Below are positions 1 through 7,806 of a DNA stretch of 22,908 nucleotides, piece by piece. This DNA is from CAYYYP01 sp964475985 (GTDB lineage Bacteria > Bdellovibrionota > UBA1018 > CAYHWW01). The notes under the pieces are model-generated. The model did not search any database and was not told the DNA's origin. It worked only from the letters and a program-made list of their open reading frames with translations. Numbering within the stretch: the stretch's first letter is position 1; the number at the start of each line of letters is the position of its first letter. The stretch spans positions 1 to 22,908 of the forward strand of contig CAYYYP010000051.1 in NCBI GenBank assembly GCA_964475985.1, given 5' to 3'. The translations under genes were made by a program, and so were the position numbers.

Positions 1-81
1 CGCCTCCTATGCCCGACCCCACTCGCAGCGCCCCGCACCCCTGTTCGGGCGAAAAAATTTCGCTCTAAAAAAGGAGAAAAA

Positions 82-366
82 ATGAAAAACTTTAGAACAC
101 ATCAACTAGCTTTAGAATTCTATCAGGACTGCCAAACCCTTAAGCTTCCAAGTATTGCTAAAGACCAATTTGATCGGGCCTTACTTAGCATCCCACTTAA
201 TTTGGCCGAAGGGTCAGCAAAACCAACTCTACGGGATCGCCAAAAGTTTTACTTCACAGCTCTAGGTTCCATGCGCGAAGCGCAAACCATTCTCCAACTC
301 TTTGGCACTAAACCACTAGCTGAAAAAGCGGACTCACTCTACAGGCTCTGTCACCCTCACCGGTGA
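82..366 (+). CDS. S23-type four-helix-bundle protein (short form)
   Basis: The 94-residue product opens MKNFRTHQLALEFY and contains SIPLNLAEGSAKPTLRDR and the helix FYFTALGSMREAQTIL. These are the hallmark segments of the S23/four-helix-bundle family (N-terminal helix, the LAEGS turn, then the small-residue helix). A purine-rich AAAAGGAGAAAAA tract just before the ATG is a good ribosome-binding site. Family members are usually about 110-130 aa. This one ends soon after the third helix with LYRLCHPHR, so the last helix is short or missing. Homologues are known from 23S rRNA intervening sequences and as free-standing genes; the flanks here do not read as 23S rRNA. Function is unknown. The gene is alone on its strand and faces the end of the metzincin-like protease gene, 46 bp away. 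Confidence 0.75.
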   Translation: MKNFRTHQLALEFYQDCQTLKLPSIAKDQFDRALLSIPLNLAEGSAKPTLRDRQKFYFTALGSMREAQTILQLFGTKPLAEKADSLYRLCHPHR

Positions 367-412
367 CTCCCTCACTGAACACTTTTCACCGACTCTCTAG
401 CTCCCCATCCCC

Positions 413-1714
413 CTACCGAAATACCCTCCCCAATTCCCTGCGATGACTCTCCAAACTTCCTCCGGATAATGCACACATCCGATTCTGCGGGTCCAAAGTG
501 TAATACACAAATGCTTGCTGCGTCTGATCCCAAAACTCGACGTAACAATCTGGAAAACCAATCACATGCCCAAACTCGTGGGCCATGACTACTTTGGAGA
601 GCTCAAGCCAACGAGCGATATTAGAATCCATTACGATCTCGTTACCGCCAATGCCGTTCACATGCGGAAGGGCTCCGACTTCCCAGGATGTGAGCACTGT
701 TCCCAGCACAGCTTCCGTTACATTCTCCAAGAGGATTTTGGTTATGCCAAACTCACTCCAACCCATATCTACCTGCTCCTGTATCCACTGCAAAAGGTCG
801 GTTCTTGTATCCAAGAAGGTGAAAGTCAGCCGAAGCTCTTGGGAAACCAACTCGGTATGGACTCCTGGATGGGCCCGCGTAAGTTTGAAGAGACTTTGGT
901 ACTTGGTTTCACCTAACGAAAGAACTCTGTCGAACATCGATTGAAGTGCCACGGCGTTATCTTGGGCAATTAAATTCTCAAGGTCATCCTTGCATCTTTG
1001 AGTGGGCCTACGAAGCGCATAGGGCGCAACATTACAAACAGTTTCAATTGATGCCCGTTTCACTGCAGGCGCCTGGGAAGCCCAATCATAAATCAATCGC
1101 ACCAGTGCATCTCGTTGTTCGACAAGCACCAGATATGGCCGTACATCCAGCGCACCAACATCGTAGTGATTCCGCCAGCGGATTTGGCTAATGTAACGGC
1201 TAGCGGCGGCGTAACTTTTGTGCAGCTTCCTAAGTGCCGGCATAAGTTCCGACAAAACTAAGCCTGAAGGCAACGCCAGCGGAAGCGTACGCCTTGAAGT
1301 TAATATCCGCTGCACCTCGGGAGGCGCCTGACCAAAGGCCTCTAAATATTCGGCATTTATAGTTTGGGGCGTGATGATCCAAGGTGCCGTAGGCGTTGGT
1401 TCGTGGCCGGCCCGGTCGCTGCGACGCCAAAGTTGCTCTCGTTCGGATTCTGGAATTTCCCTCTGCAGCAGATCTAGCCAACTAGCATTTCGGCCACCTA
1501 CGCGCACGATTTCCCGGAGCCGCCGGATCATACTACTTTCCAAGGCAAGAGACTTGTCTTCCTCAACGATATTTAGAATATGATTCGCCCGTTCATCAGA
1601 AATCACCTCAGTATAGGGCAAGGTGGCCTTGGCCGACGGCACGAGAAACAAAATGAAGGACAGGGCCGCGAGAACAACCCCACGTCCGACGCGGCAAATG
1701 ATTTTGAAGGTCAT
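413..1714 (-). CDS. Secreted metzincin-like zinc metalloprotease
   Basis: The 433-residue protein begins with a signal peptide: basic N-terminus, hydrophobic core VVLAALSFILFLV, and a likely cleavage near AKA. The C-terminal part carries H379-EFG-H383-VIG-FP-D389, the HExxHxxGxxD zinc site of metzincins in which Asp is the third ligand, as in snapalysin- and gametolysin-like enzymes. Met413 in NRMCAL lies 24 residues later and could be the Met-turn. The roughly 340 residues before it match nothing I recognise; they are helical and may be a propeptide or a separate domain. The protein probably acts in the periplasm or outside the cell. It is the last gene of the thyA-led minus-strand run, 50 bp after the DUF4442 gene, with no strong ribosome-binding site. 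Substrate is unknown. The protease call is fairly firm, the subfamily is not. Confidence 0.72.
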   Translation of the reverse strand: MTFKIICRVGRGVVLAALSFILFLVPSAKATLPYTEVISDERANHILNIVEEDKSLALESSMIRRLREIVRVGGRNASWLDLLQREIPESEREQLWRRSDRAGHEPTPTAPWIITPQTINAEYLEAFGQAPPEVQRILTSRRTLPLALPSGLVLSELMPALRKLHKSYAAASRYISQIRWRNHYDVGALDVRPYLVLVEQRDALVRLIYDWASQAPAVKRASIETVCNVAPYALRRPTQRCKDDLENLIAQDNAVALQSMFDRVLSLGETKYQSLFKLTRAHPGVHTELVSQELRLTFTFLDTRTDLLQWIQEQVDMGWSEFGITKILLENVTEAVLGTVLTSWEVGALPHVNGIGGNEIVMDSNIARWLELSKVVMAHEFGHVIGFPDCYVEFWDQTQQAFVYYTLDPQNRMCALSGGSLESHRRELGRVFR

Positions 1715-1764
1715 GCCGTAGCGTTCTGGGTTAGTTAAGAGCGGTCAAGCCGCGATGCATTAAA

Positions 1765-2265
1765 TTATTTTCGTTTTAACGATAGTGTAAGAACAAATTC
1801 CGCAACCGGTTCCCCGGCTCGATCAACATATGCCTTCACGGGAACGGGCAATTCCTGGCGCTCCTCAGAGTTGATCGCTTTTACGACCAATGCTTTGACC
1901 TCCCGTCCGATATCGCACACGAAATAAACATCCCCTTGGGCGCGCTTTAAGAATTTTGCTTCGAAATTCTTAAAAACTAACTGAATGGGAACGGAGCTGG
2001 TGCGAATGTCCTTCATGGCAATGAGGCCAGCGGCACAATCGGCCCCGGTGCAAAGCACCCCAAAGTACATGGACCCTAAGTGGTTTTTGGTGCGAAAATT
2101 TAGGGGAATACGTACGACGCAACGTTCTTCCGTTAGTTCCTCCACCACGGGTCCCACGAAAAAAAGCATAGGAATTTTCAGAAGGCTGAATGCACGCAAA
2201 AAAGCCGTATTTCGGAATTTCGGTGCAATTTCCATATTCGTAATTTTCAGGAGAGTTGATTTCAT
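1765..2265 (-). CDS. DUF4442 hotdog-fold (thioesterase-like) protein
   Basis: The 166-residue protein matches the pattern of DUF4442/YiiD-C-like hotdog proteins: an N-terminal amphipathic region (FLRAFSLLKIPMLFFVGP), then VVRIPLNFRTKNHLGSMYFGVLCTGAD. The N-x-x-G-S-M-Y-F-G segment begins the long hotdog helix, and four or five beta-strands follow (VQ/VFKNF, VYFVCDIG, AYVDRAGEPVAEFVLTLSL). Such proteins resemble acyl-CoA thioesterases, but no substrate is known and I see no proven catalytic residue. It starts 9 bp after the arginase-family gene and is probably co-transcribed with it. A second in-frame ATG at 2235 is possible; neither start has a convincing ribosome-binding site. No signal peptide is evident, so it is probably cytoplasmic. 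Confidence 0.68.
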   Translation of the reverse strand: MKSTLLKITNMEIAPKFRNTAFLRAFSLLKIPMLFFVGPVVEELTEERCVVRIPLNFRTKNHLGSMYFGVLCTGADCAAGLIAMKDIRTSSVPIQLVFKNFEAKFLKRAQGDVYFVCDIGREVKALVVKAINSEERQELPVPVKAYVDRAGEPVAEFVLTLSLKRK

Positions 2266-2274
2266 AAATTAAAT

Positions 2275-3396
2275 TTACTTCATCACACGCAAGCAGGCCA
2301 ATATATAACTACAGCCCAAATCCAAAGTGCGTCTGAGTTCTTCGGGCGAACGCGCCAAGTCAGGGGCCACTTCCATGAGGTCAGCCGCCACGAGTTCAAA
2401 ATTTTCGGCAAGCGCCTCGATCAATTGAAAAAAGAAACTAGACGGCGGCCCGTTGCCAACCGGGGTGCCCGTCGCGGCGACTTCATTCTCATCGGTGCCA
2501 TCGATGTCGTTAGAAAAGTAAATTTGTTTCACGCCAGTCGATTTTAAATGAGAAATAATATTTCTTAGTGCGCCATCGAGATCCTTTAGGATTTCTTCAC
2601 TCCAAAACTGGCGAACACCACAAGTAGCTTCCCAGTGGCTTTGCGTTTGACCCGACTGACGGATGCCAACTTGAACCATTTGAGCTGGACTTCCGAGGAG
2701 GTTTTTCGCGTGAAAGGACCAGGTACCAAAACAATACTTAACCCCAAGCCTTGAAGGTAAAAGATCGGTGTGGGCATCCGGCTGTACAATTCCTAAGGAC
2801 TTCTCGTATTTCTTGGCCAGGCATTTTGAAATGGGCCATGCGACCGAGTGATCGCCCCCCAGGATGAAGATTTTCAGATGCCCATATTCTTTCAACAGAT
2901 GCTCAACAACCTGTTCCGTTTGAGACAGGGCCGACACCGCCAGTTTTTTACGCACGGTTTCCGGAGCGCTTGCATACATCTCGGTCTGGCAGCGCAAAAT
3001 CTGATCATCGCTTAGCATTTCATCGTGAAGTAAATGCGGATTTACAAAGATATCACCTAAGTCAATGACCGTACGCCTACGTAGGAGTTCCTGATATTCC
3101 TCGCTCTGCAGAAGCGTTTCACGCAAAGCACGGGGTCCATAGGCGGCACCGCGGCGGATTCCGGCTCCAGTGTCCAGGGGCACTCCGATCAATACGACTT
3201 TGGCTCGGTTCAACTCAAACCAAGATTGTTTCCAAGCTTTATATAATTGCGCTTCTGTTCCGTTAGTTAGGTGTGGCTGAAGCAAACCAAATACTTTTTG
3301 CTGGATGCCGAGGGATGCACCTTTGCCGGCGGAAAACGAGGGAATGCCATCGCCCGGCGGACGCATGAGTTGACCAAGCAGATCCGTGAGATTCAT
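2275..3396 (-). CDS. Arginase/agmatinase/formimidoylglutamase-family hydrolase
   Basis: The 373-residue ureohydrolase-fold protein keeps the complete binuclear manganese site. H183 is in GGDHS, D207/H209/D211 are in DAHTD, and D297/D299 are in DIDGTD. It also has the family GTPVGNG loop and the early IGVPLDTGAGIRRGAAYGPRALR segment. The family hydrolyses guanidino or formimino C-N bonds (arginine, agmatine, formimidoylglutamate, guanidinobutyrate), and the sequence does not tell which. It is longer than the typical 300-320 aa, with an extra N-terminal segment of about 60 residues and an insertion near residues 110-150. Its start codon overlaps the folA stop by 4 bp (ATGA), indicating translational coupling to the folate/thymidylate genes. 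It is probably cytoplasmic. Confidence 0.85.
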   Translation of the reverse strand: MNLTDLLGQLMRPPGDGIPSFSAGKGASLGIQQKVFGLLQPHLTNGTEAQLYKAWKQSWFELNRAKVVLIGVPLDTGAGIRRGAAYGPRALRETLLQSEEYQELLRRRTVIDLGDIFVNPHLLHDEMLSDDQILRCQTEMYASAPETVRKKLAVSALSQTEQVVEHLLKEYGHLKIFILGGDHSVAWPISKCLAKKYEKSLGIVQPDAHTDLLPSRLGVKYCFGTWSFHAKNLLGSPAQMVQVGIRQSGQTQSHWEATCGVRQFWSEEILKDLDGALRNIISHLKSTGVKQIYFSNDIDGTDENEVAATGTPVGNGPPSSFFFQLIEALAENFELVAADLMEVAPDLARSPEELRRTLDLGCSYILACLRVMK

Positions 3397-3926
3397 AGAA
3401 GCTCTCTTTCATAAATACAAAACCGAGTTGAAAATTCATTAACGGCGTCTCTGGGGATTCTTTCTTCATGAACGCATTTCATTTGCGAAAAATCCGTAAC
3501 GGGGAAAAAAGCATCAGCATTCAAAACCTCGGTGTCCACATGGGTGACGTAAAACTTAGTCACGAGCGGCAAAAACTCACGATAAATTTGTTCACCGCCG
3601 ATCACAAAAGTCGTACCGGTGTGATGCGGAATTTTTTGTTCCCGTAAAAACTCCAGCGCCGTGTCCTTTGCAGTGAAAAAACAGACTCCAGGTTTTTGTT
3701 CTGCAGAGGAAATCGCAGTGCGAGAAAGCACGAGATTGAGCCGATCCGGCAATGGTTTTTTTAAAACTTTTAAAATGCTTTCGTAAGTTTTGCGGCCCAT
3801 GAGAACCGTTTGCCCACGAGTCAATTCACGAAAGCGTTTAAGATCCGTGGAAAGCCGCCAGGGCAACTCATTTCCCCGGCCGATGGCGCCATTTTTATCC
3901 ATGGCTACGATCGCAATGAAATTCAC
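3393..3926 (-). CDS. folA: Dihydrofolate reductase
   Basis: The 177-residue protein begins MNFIAIVAMDKNGAIGRGN and shows the DHFR signature LPWRLSTDLKRF, with the active-site acid at D28 (equivalent to Asp27 of E. coli). It continues with the NADPH-binding VLMGRKTYESI and VIGGEQIYREFLP, both standard family blocks. It reduces dihydrofolate to tetrahydrofolate, recycling the dihydrofolate made by thymidylate synthase. It overlaps the stop of thyA by 4 bp and the start of the arginase-family gene by 4 bp, so all three are probably translated as a coupled unit. Length is slightly above the usual 160-170 aa because of small loop insertions. No anomalies are seen. Confidence 0.96.
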   Translation of the reverse strand: MNFIAIVAMDKNGAIGRGNELPWRLSTDLKRFRELTRGQTVLMGRKTYESILKVLKKPLPDRLNLVLSRTAISSAEQKPGVCFFTAKDTALEFLREQKIPHHTGTTFVIGGEQIYREFLPLVTKFYVTHVDTEVLNADAFFPVTDFSQMKCVHEERIPRDAVNEFSTRFCIYERELL

Positions 3927-4717
3927 ACGGCGACCTGTGCCTTGATATGGGGGTGGCTCTGATAATTCTCAAGATTAAAATCGTTGAACTGGAAGTCAAA
4001 AATAGACTCCCGTTCAGGGTTGATTTTTAATTGCGGAAGCGGAAAGGGCTCCCGCGATATTTGGAGTTGAGCTTGCTCAAGATGATTCAAGTACAAATGG
4101 GCGTCCCCCAAAGTATGCACGAAATCACCTGGTTTCAGTCCCGTAACCTGGGCCACCATCATGGTGAGCAATGCATAGGATGCGATGTTAAACGGGACAC
4201 CCAGAAAAACATCTGCACTCCTTTGGTAGAGCTGGCAGGAAAGTTTCCCTTCGCCCACATAAAATTGAAAAAGCAGATGGCAAGGTGGAAGCGCCATCTG
4301 GGAAAGTTCACCCACATTCCACGCGTTAACGATGAGCCTTCGTGACGTGGGATTGGTTTTGATCTGTGAAACAACTTCCTGGATTTGGTCGATGGTCCGA
4401 CCATCGGGAGTTGCCCAGGAACGCCATTGTTTACCGTATACTGGCCCAAGGTTTCCCTGCGCATCGGCCCATTCATTCCAAATGGAGACACCGTTGTCCT
4501 GTAAATATTTTACATTGGTATCACCCTTTAGAAACCAAAGAAGCTCATGGAGGATGGATTTCATATGAAGTTTTTTTGTAGTCACCATGGGGAAACCTTC
4601 GGCCAAGTTGTACCGGGACTGGTGACCAAATAGAGAAAGCGTACCTACCCTGGTTCGGTCTTCGCGCTTGACTCCATGATCAAGGATGTGGCGTAAAAGC
4701 TCTTGATATTGCCTCAT
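3923..4717 (-). CDS. thyA: Thymidylate synthase
   Basis: The 264-residue protein has exactly the length of E. coli ThyA and is collinear with it. Visible are the DRTRVGTLSLFGHQ start, VTTKKLHMKSILHELLWFL, GPVYGKQWRSW, the catalytic Cys146 in LPPCHLLFQF, YQRSADVFLGVPFNIASY and the closing PHIKAQVAV. It methylates dUMP to dTMP using methylene-tetrahydrofolate and yields dihydrofolate for the adjacent FolA. It is the first gene of the minus-strand operon and is divergent from the Bcp gene, with only 36 bp between the chosen starts. There is no recognisable ribosome-binding site before its ATG, which could mean a leaderless or very short-leader mRNA. Confidence 0.97.
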   Translation of the reverse strand: MRQYQELLRHILDHGVKREDRTRVGTLSLFGHQSRYNLAEGFPMVTTKKLHMKSILHELLWFLKGDTNVKYLQDNGVSIWNEWADAQGNLGPVYGKQWRSWATPDGRTIDQIQEVVSQIKTNPTSRRLIVNAWNVGELSQMALPPCHLLFQFYVGEGKLSCQLYQRSADVFLGVPFNIASYALLTMMVAQVTGLKPGDFVHTLGDAHLYLNHLEQAQLQISREPFPLPQLKINPERESIFDFQFNDFNLENYQSHPHIKAQVAV

Positions 4718-4723
4718 GATTTA

Positions 4724-4752
4724 TTTCTAGATCAGGCATTACCGGGGAGCAA
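4724..4752 (-). promoter_or_regulatory. Candidate thyA promoter, giving a near-leaderless transcript
   Basis: On the minus strand TTGCTC (4752-4747) and TAGAAA (4729-4724) are separated by exactly 17 bp, and the second hexamer lies 6 bp before the thyA ATG. The -35 matches only three of six consensus bases and the -10 four of six. Transcription would begin at or next to the ATG, in line with the missing ribosome-binding site. It also overlaps the ribosome-binding site of the divergent Bcp gene. This is weak, pattern-only evidence. Confidence 0.25.
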
Positions 4753-4753
4753 C

Positions 4754-5326
4754 ATGGCAAAACAAACAACGCAAAAAAAGACCCTCACGAAAAAACCCGC
4801 GGTACCAAAAAAGAAGGCCAAAGCTCCTATAAAGCATGCCTCACCAAAGCCAGTGCCTGCCGGGAAAACCTTAACGCTAAAACCAGGGGATTTTGCTCCA
4901 GCTTTTTCGCTGCCTTCGGATTCCGGAGAGACGGTTTCTCTCAAATCGCTCCGCGGCAAAATCGTAGTTTTATTTTTCTACCCCAAGGACATGACACCTG
5001 GTTGCACCCAGGAAGCTTGCGACTTTCGGGATGCTGGACCACAAATTCAAAAGCGGAATGTTATCGTGCTGGGTATCAGTAGGGATTCCATTGAAAGCCA
5101 CCAAAAATTTCGTGTGAAACATAACCTTAATTTTCTGCTCTTAGCCGATACCGATGGCGAAGTTTGTGAAGCCTATGGCGTTTGGAAAGAAAAAAGCATG
5201 TACGGCCGTAAGTACATGGGCATTTTGCGTTCTACTTTCGTCATCGGAGCCGATGGAAAATTTTTGCGCGTGATCCCGGACGTGAAAGTCGGCGGTCACG
5301 TTGATGACATCTTGAGTCAACTTTAA
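4754..5326 (+). CDS. bcp: Bcp-type peroxiredoxin with lysine-rich N-terminal tail
   Basis: The start is set at ATG 4754, which has GGGGAGC as ribosome-binding site; an upstream in-frame ATG at 4703 lies inside thyA and has none. The 190-residue product has a basic tail (residues 1-38, 12 lysines, with PKKKAK and SPKP) followed by a complete Bcp/PrxQ domain. That domain has PAFSLPSDSGE, VVLFFYPKDMTPGCT with the peroxidatic Cys84, and the resolving Cys89 in QEACDFRD. The five-residue spacing is that of atypical 2-Cys PrxQ. The closing GILRSTFVIGADGK is also typical. It reduces peroxides using thioredoxin or a similar donor. The tail is not part of the usual roughly 150-aa Bcp and resembles a histone-H1-like DNA-binding tail; nucleoid binding is my inference. 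Confidence 0.92.
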   Translation: MAKQTTQKKTLTKKPAVPKKKAKAPIKHASPKPVPAGKTLTLKPGDFAPAFSLPSDSGETVSLKSLRGKIVVLFFYPKDMTPGCTQEACDFRDAGPQIQKRNVIVLGISRDSIESHQKFRVKHNLNFLLLADTDGEVCEAYGVWKEKSMYGRKYMGILRSTFVIGADGKFLRVIPDVKVGGHVDDILSQL

Positions 5327-5350
5327 TTATTTGATTATTTTCTGGCGTCG

Positions 5351-5377
5351 TTGACAAGAAGGCCGATTGATTTAACT
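5351..5377 (+). promoter_or_regulatory. Candidate sigma-70 promoter of the secreted protease gene
   Basis: A perfect TTGACA occurs at 5351-5356, in the 92-bp gap between the Bcp and protease genes. The best downstream -10 is the poor TTAACT at 5372-5377 (15-bp spacing), or AACTGT at 17 bp. It is placed sensibly, about 40 bp before the translation start. The -35 is good and the -10 is weak, so activator help or an alternative promoter is possible. Confidence 0.3.
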
Positions 5378-5418
5378 GTTTTTCCTCAAGGGTGAATTGC
5401 ACATTCCAGGAGGATTTC

Positions 5419-7806
5419 ATGCGTCAAAGGTTTAAGGCGGCCGTGCGTAGCTTTATTGTTTTTATTTTTTCTGGTCTTATTTTTATTCAGGCTAGTGGCG
5501 CCGCCCAAACCATTCGGTGGACCAAATTCGAAGACAATAATGCAGATTTCAGCCACGTCTTAAGCGTACTGAGCGAAAGGACCGGGCATAGCTTCACCTC
5601 GGCGGATTTTAGACTGGTGGAAGATCGTGAACTTGCCTACACCCATTACCGCCGCTATTTGCAGATTTACCAAGGAGTACCGGTGACCAACCTTGCTTTG
5701 CGCATTTGGTTTGATGAAGAGACCGGTATGGCCATTCAGGTTGAAGCAAACCTCGAGAACCCGGTATCCGTAGATACGGCAATTGCAGCAAATCTTCGCG
5801 CAAATGCTCAGTCGCGGGGTGGTAGTTTGACCCCTGGCTTGCTCTCGGATACGAGGACCCGGGAGCTCGCACGAAGGGCCATTGCGCAAGATGGGCAAGA
5901 CCAAAGCCTGCAGGGCATGACTTGGACAGATGCCTGGGCGCTTTCTCCCCAAGCGGTTTTGACCAGAGTCGTAAATACAAAAGCCCGCCGCGGCGAATAT
6001 ACCGTAACGTTAAATGCGGTCACGGGTCAGATTTTACAAACGAATTACAGAGAATATCCCCAATCGGGCGAGACCCTCACACGGGATGAATTCAGCATCC
6101 CAGCCAGGATTTTTCCAATTTATGAACGGGCCGAGGGTGGCGATCAAGTTTTAGCCCGAGTGCCTGGGCAACTAAAATATATTTACAGAAGAGTAGCGCG
6201 CCCCAGAAATCCCATCAATCCCTTCGCGGAGCTTACGGAGCAACACTACATTGAGTCTATGATGGATCCCATTGCATCTGAGTCCGACATTGGTCGTTCC
6301 TCAGGGTATTGGTCCATGGCCTACATCAAACGCAGAGCCACCGAGATCAGAGCGGCCATGCCGCTTCGAGGTAATTCTTTTCCTCGCGAAGGGCGGCATG
6401 GAGGGGTAATTCTGGACGGACGATACGCCTCCATCAATCTTCATCCCGCGGTGCCCACTCATTTCCATGGCTTGACCTTCACCCCTTCTCTCTCGTCCCT
6501 ATTCAGGCCTGATTGGCGCGAGACGTCCCTTCCGAGCGGTTCAAGTTTTTATGAAATGGTGCCGAGTTCCACGTTGATTGGTCGGCGGATCAGATCACGT
6601 GAAGACGCGTGGAATCGTCCTGCGCGAATTTTGCCTAATAATGATCCGGTCGCATATCTCAATGATGGATTTGATGAACTGCAAGTTTATTACGCAGTAA
6701 ACACTTTGTTTGATCAATTAAAGACTCGAGGTTGGATCGACCCAGATCTTTCTACTAGGCCCTTTCATGCATTTCTTTTTGATCCGGACATCGCCATGAA
6801 AGATAATGCCTATTACACGGACGATACCATTAATTTTACCACCTACTCGCCAGGTCATCCGAATTTTGCGCGGGATAATCCTACGATTTGGCATGAGCTT
6901 GGCCACGGAGTTATGGATCGTATGATGGGTGATTTTTTGCATTTGGCGGATACCGGTGGCTTGAGCGAAGGAATGGCTGACTTCGTTGCGGCGCTCGTGG
7001 TGCAAGCGGTTACCCAAGGCCAAGCCTTTCCTGGCTCACGGGAGTTTCGCATCATAAACAAAACTGGTTTCCATCTCACCAATGAAGTTCACGATGATGG
7101 TGAAGCCTACGGTGGAAGCATGAAGGACCTTCTGGATGCAAGCATTCGGCGTTTTGGTGCGGAAGGCTTAAACAAGATCACGGATCTTACGCTTGAGGCC
7201 ATGAGGCTTTGCCGGGATCATCCTGCGCTAACCGCATCGGAGTGGTTCTCGCATATGCTTTTTGCCGATCAGCTGGGTAGGCGGTCCATCCGCGCGCCAG
7301 GGGAACTTCGCGACTTGATTTTAGAAGCGTTAAGGAGTCGTAACTTCAATCTAAACGATTCTTCAACTCAGAATGTGGCTCGCTTTATTTTGCGCAATGA
7401 AACCGATGGACAGGAAGTCACGAGCCGCAGCGCAGGATCTCGTAACAACCCAGTACCGGTACGTATCGCTCGAACAGAAATGAAGGATTACGAATTGTCC
7501 GTAAAGTTGGAGGATTCTGAGCGCTATCGATTTGTCTATCCCGTGACCATCAAAGTGCAACTGCGTGGCGGCCCCATCCAGGGCGCCATCAAATGGGTGG
7601 GCGAAGAAACTCAGCCCTTAACGTTTACGATTCCCAATGCCTCAAGTAGCGCCCGCGTTCCCCTGCAGGCTTCCGGACAGTGTGACTACGCAAATCGCGA
7701 TGACGGGTCTTGCGTGGATTTCGCTTACGTCCAGGTTTTTAACCATCTTGAGACCGAAAAGCCGGTTGCGAAAAAGAGGTTTTATCTCAGAGTTTCGGCT
7801 CAGTGA
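5419..7806 (+). CDS. Secreted gluzincin metalloprotease with FTP/PepSY propeptide (M4/M36-like)
   Basis: The start is ATG 5419, five bases after a perfect AGGAGG; the nine preceding in-frame residues are ignored. The 795-residue precursor has a signal peptide (FIVFIFSGLIFIQASGA, cleavage near residue 30). An FTP-like inhibitory domain follows (about 55-115, YLQIYQGVPVTNLALRIWF), then a PepSY-like segment ending in NAVTGQILQTNY (about 190-205). The catalytic domain has H492-ELG-H496 and, 21 residues on, Glu517 in GLSEGMADF, the zinc site of thermolysin/fungalysin-type gluzincins. About 130 C-terminal residues look beta-rich and contain two cysteines (CDYANRDDGSC), perhaps a calcium-binding or disulfide loop. 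It probably acts outside the cell after self-removal of the propeptide. It stands alone on its strand and overlaps the convergent kinase gene by 7 bp. Confidence 0.88.
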   Translation: MRQRFKAAVRSFIVFIFSGLIFIQASGAAQTIRWTKFEDNNADFSHVLSVLSERTGHSFTSADFRLVEDRELAYTHYRRYLQIYQGVPVTNLALRIWFDEETGMAIQVEANLENPVSVDTAIAANLRANAQSRGGSLTPGLLSDTRTRELARRAIAQDGQDQSLQGMTWTDAWALSPQAVLTRVVNTKARRGEYTVTLNAVTGQILQTNYREYPQSGETLTRDEFSIPARIFPIYERAEGGDQVLARVPGQLKYIYRRVARPRNPINPFAELTEQHYIESMMDPIASESDIGRSSGYWSMAYIKRRATEIRAAMPLRGNSFPREGRHGGVILDGRYASINLHPAVPTHFHGLTFTPSLSSLFRPDWRETSLPSGSSFYEMVPSSTLIGRRIRSREDAWNRPARILPNNDPVAYLNDGFDELQVYYAVNTLFDQLKTRGWIDPDLSTRPFHAFLFDPDIAMKDNAYYTDDTINFTTYSPGHPNFARDNPTIWHELGHGVMDRMMGDFLHLADTGGLSEGMADFVAALVVQAVTQGQAFPGSREFRIINKTGFHLTNEVHDDGEAYGGSMKDLLDASIRRFGAEGLNKITDLTLEAMRLCRDHPALTASEWFSHMLFADQLGRRSIRAPGELRDLILEALRSRNFNLNDSSTQNVARFILRNETDGQEVTSRSAGSRNNPVPVRIARTEMKDYELSVKLEDSERYRFVYPVTIKVQLRGGPIQGAIKWVGEETQPLTFTIPNASSSARVPLQASGQCDYANRDDGSCVDFAYVQVFNHLETEKPVAKKRFYLRVSAQ

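Noticed and set aside
10..63. Hairpins before the S23-like gene (GCCCGA/TCGGGC with a long loop, GCGAAA/TTTCGC)
   Set aside because: Arms are short and the first loop is long. There is no T-tract, and the flanks do not resemble 23S rRNA, so neither a terminator nor an rRNA intervening sequence is supported.
515..1191. Several plus-strand frames of 81-133 codons
   Set aside because: They are antisense to the metzincin-like protease gene and show no domain pattern or ribosome-binding site.
5343..5369. Flagellar-type sigma-28 promoter suggested by GCCGATTG
   Set aside because: No TAAA-type -35 is present at the required distance.
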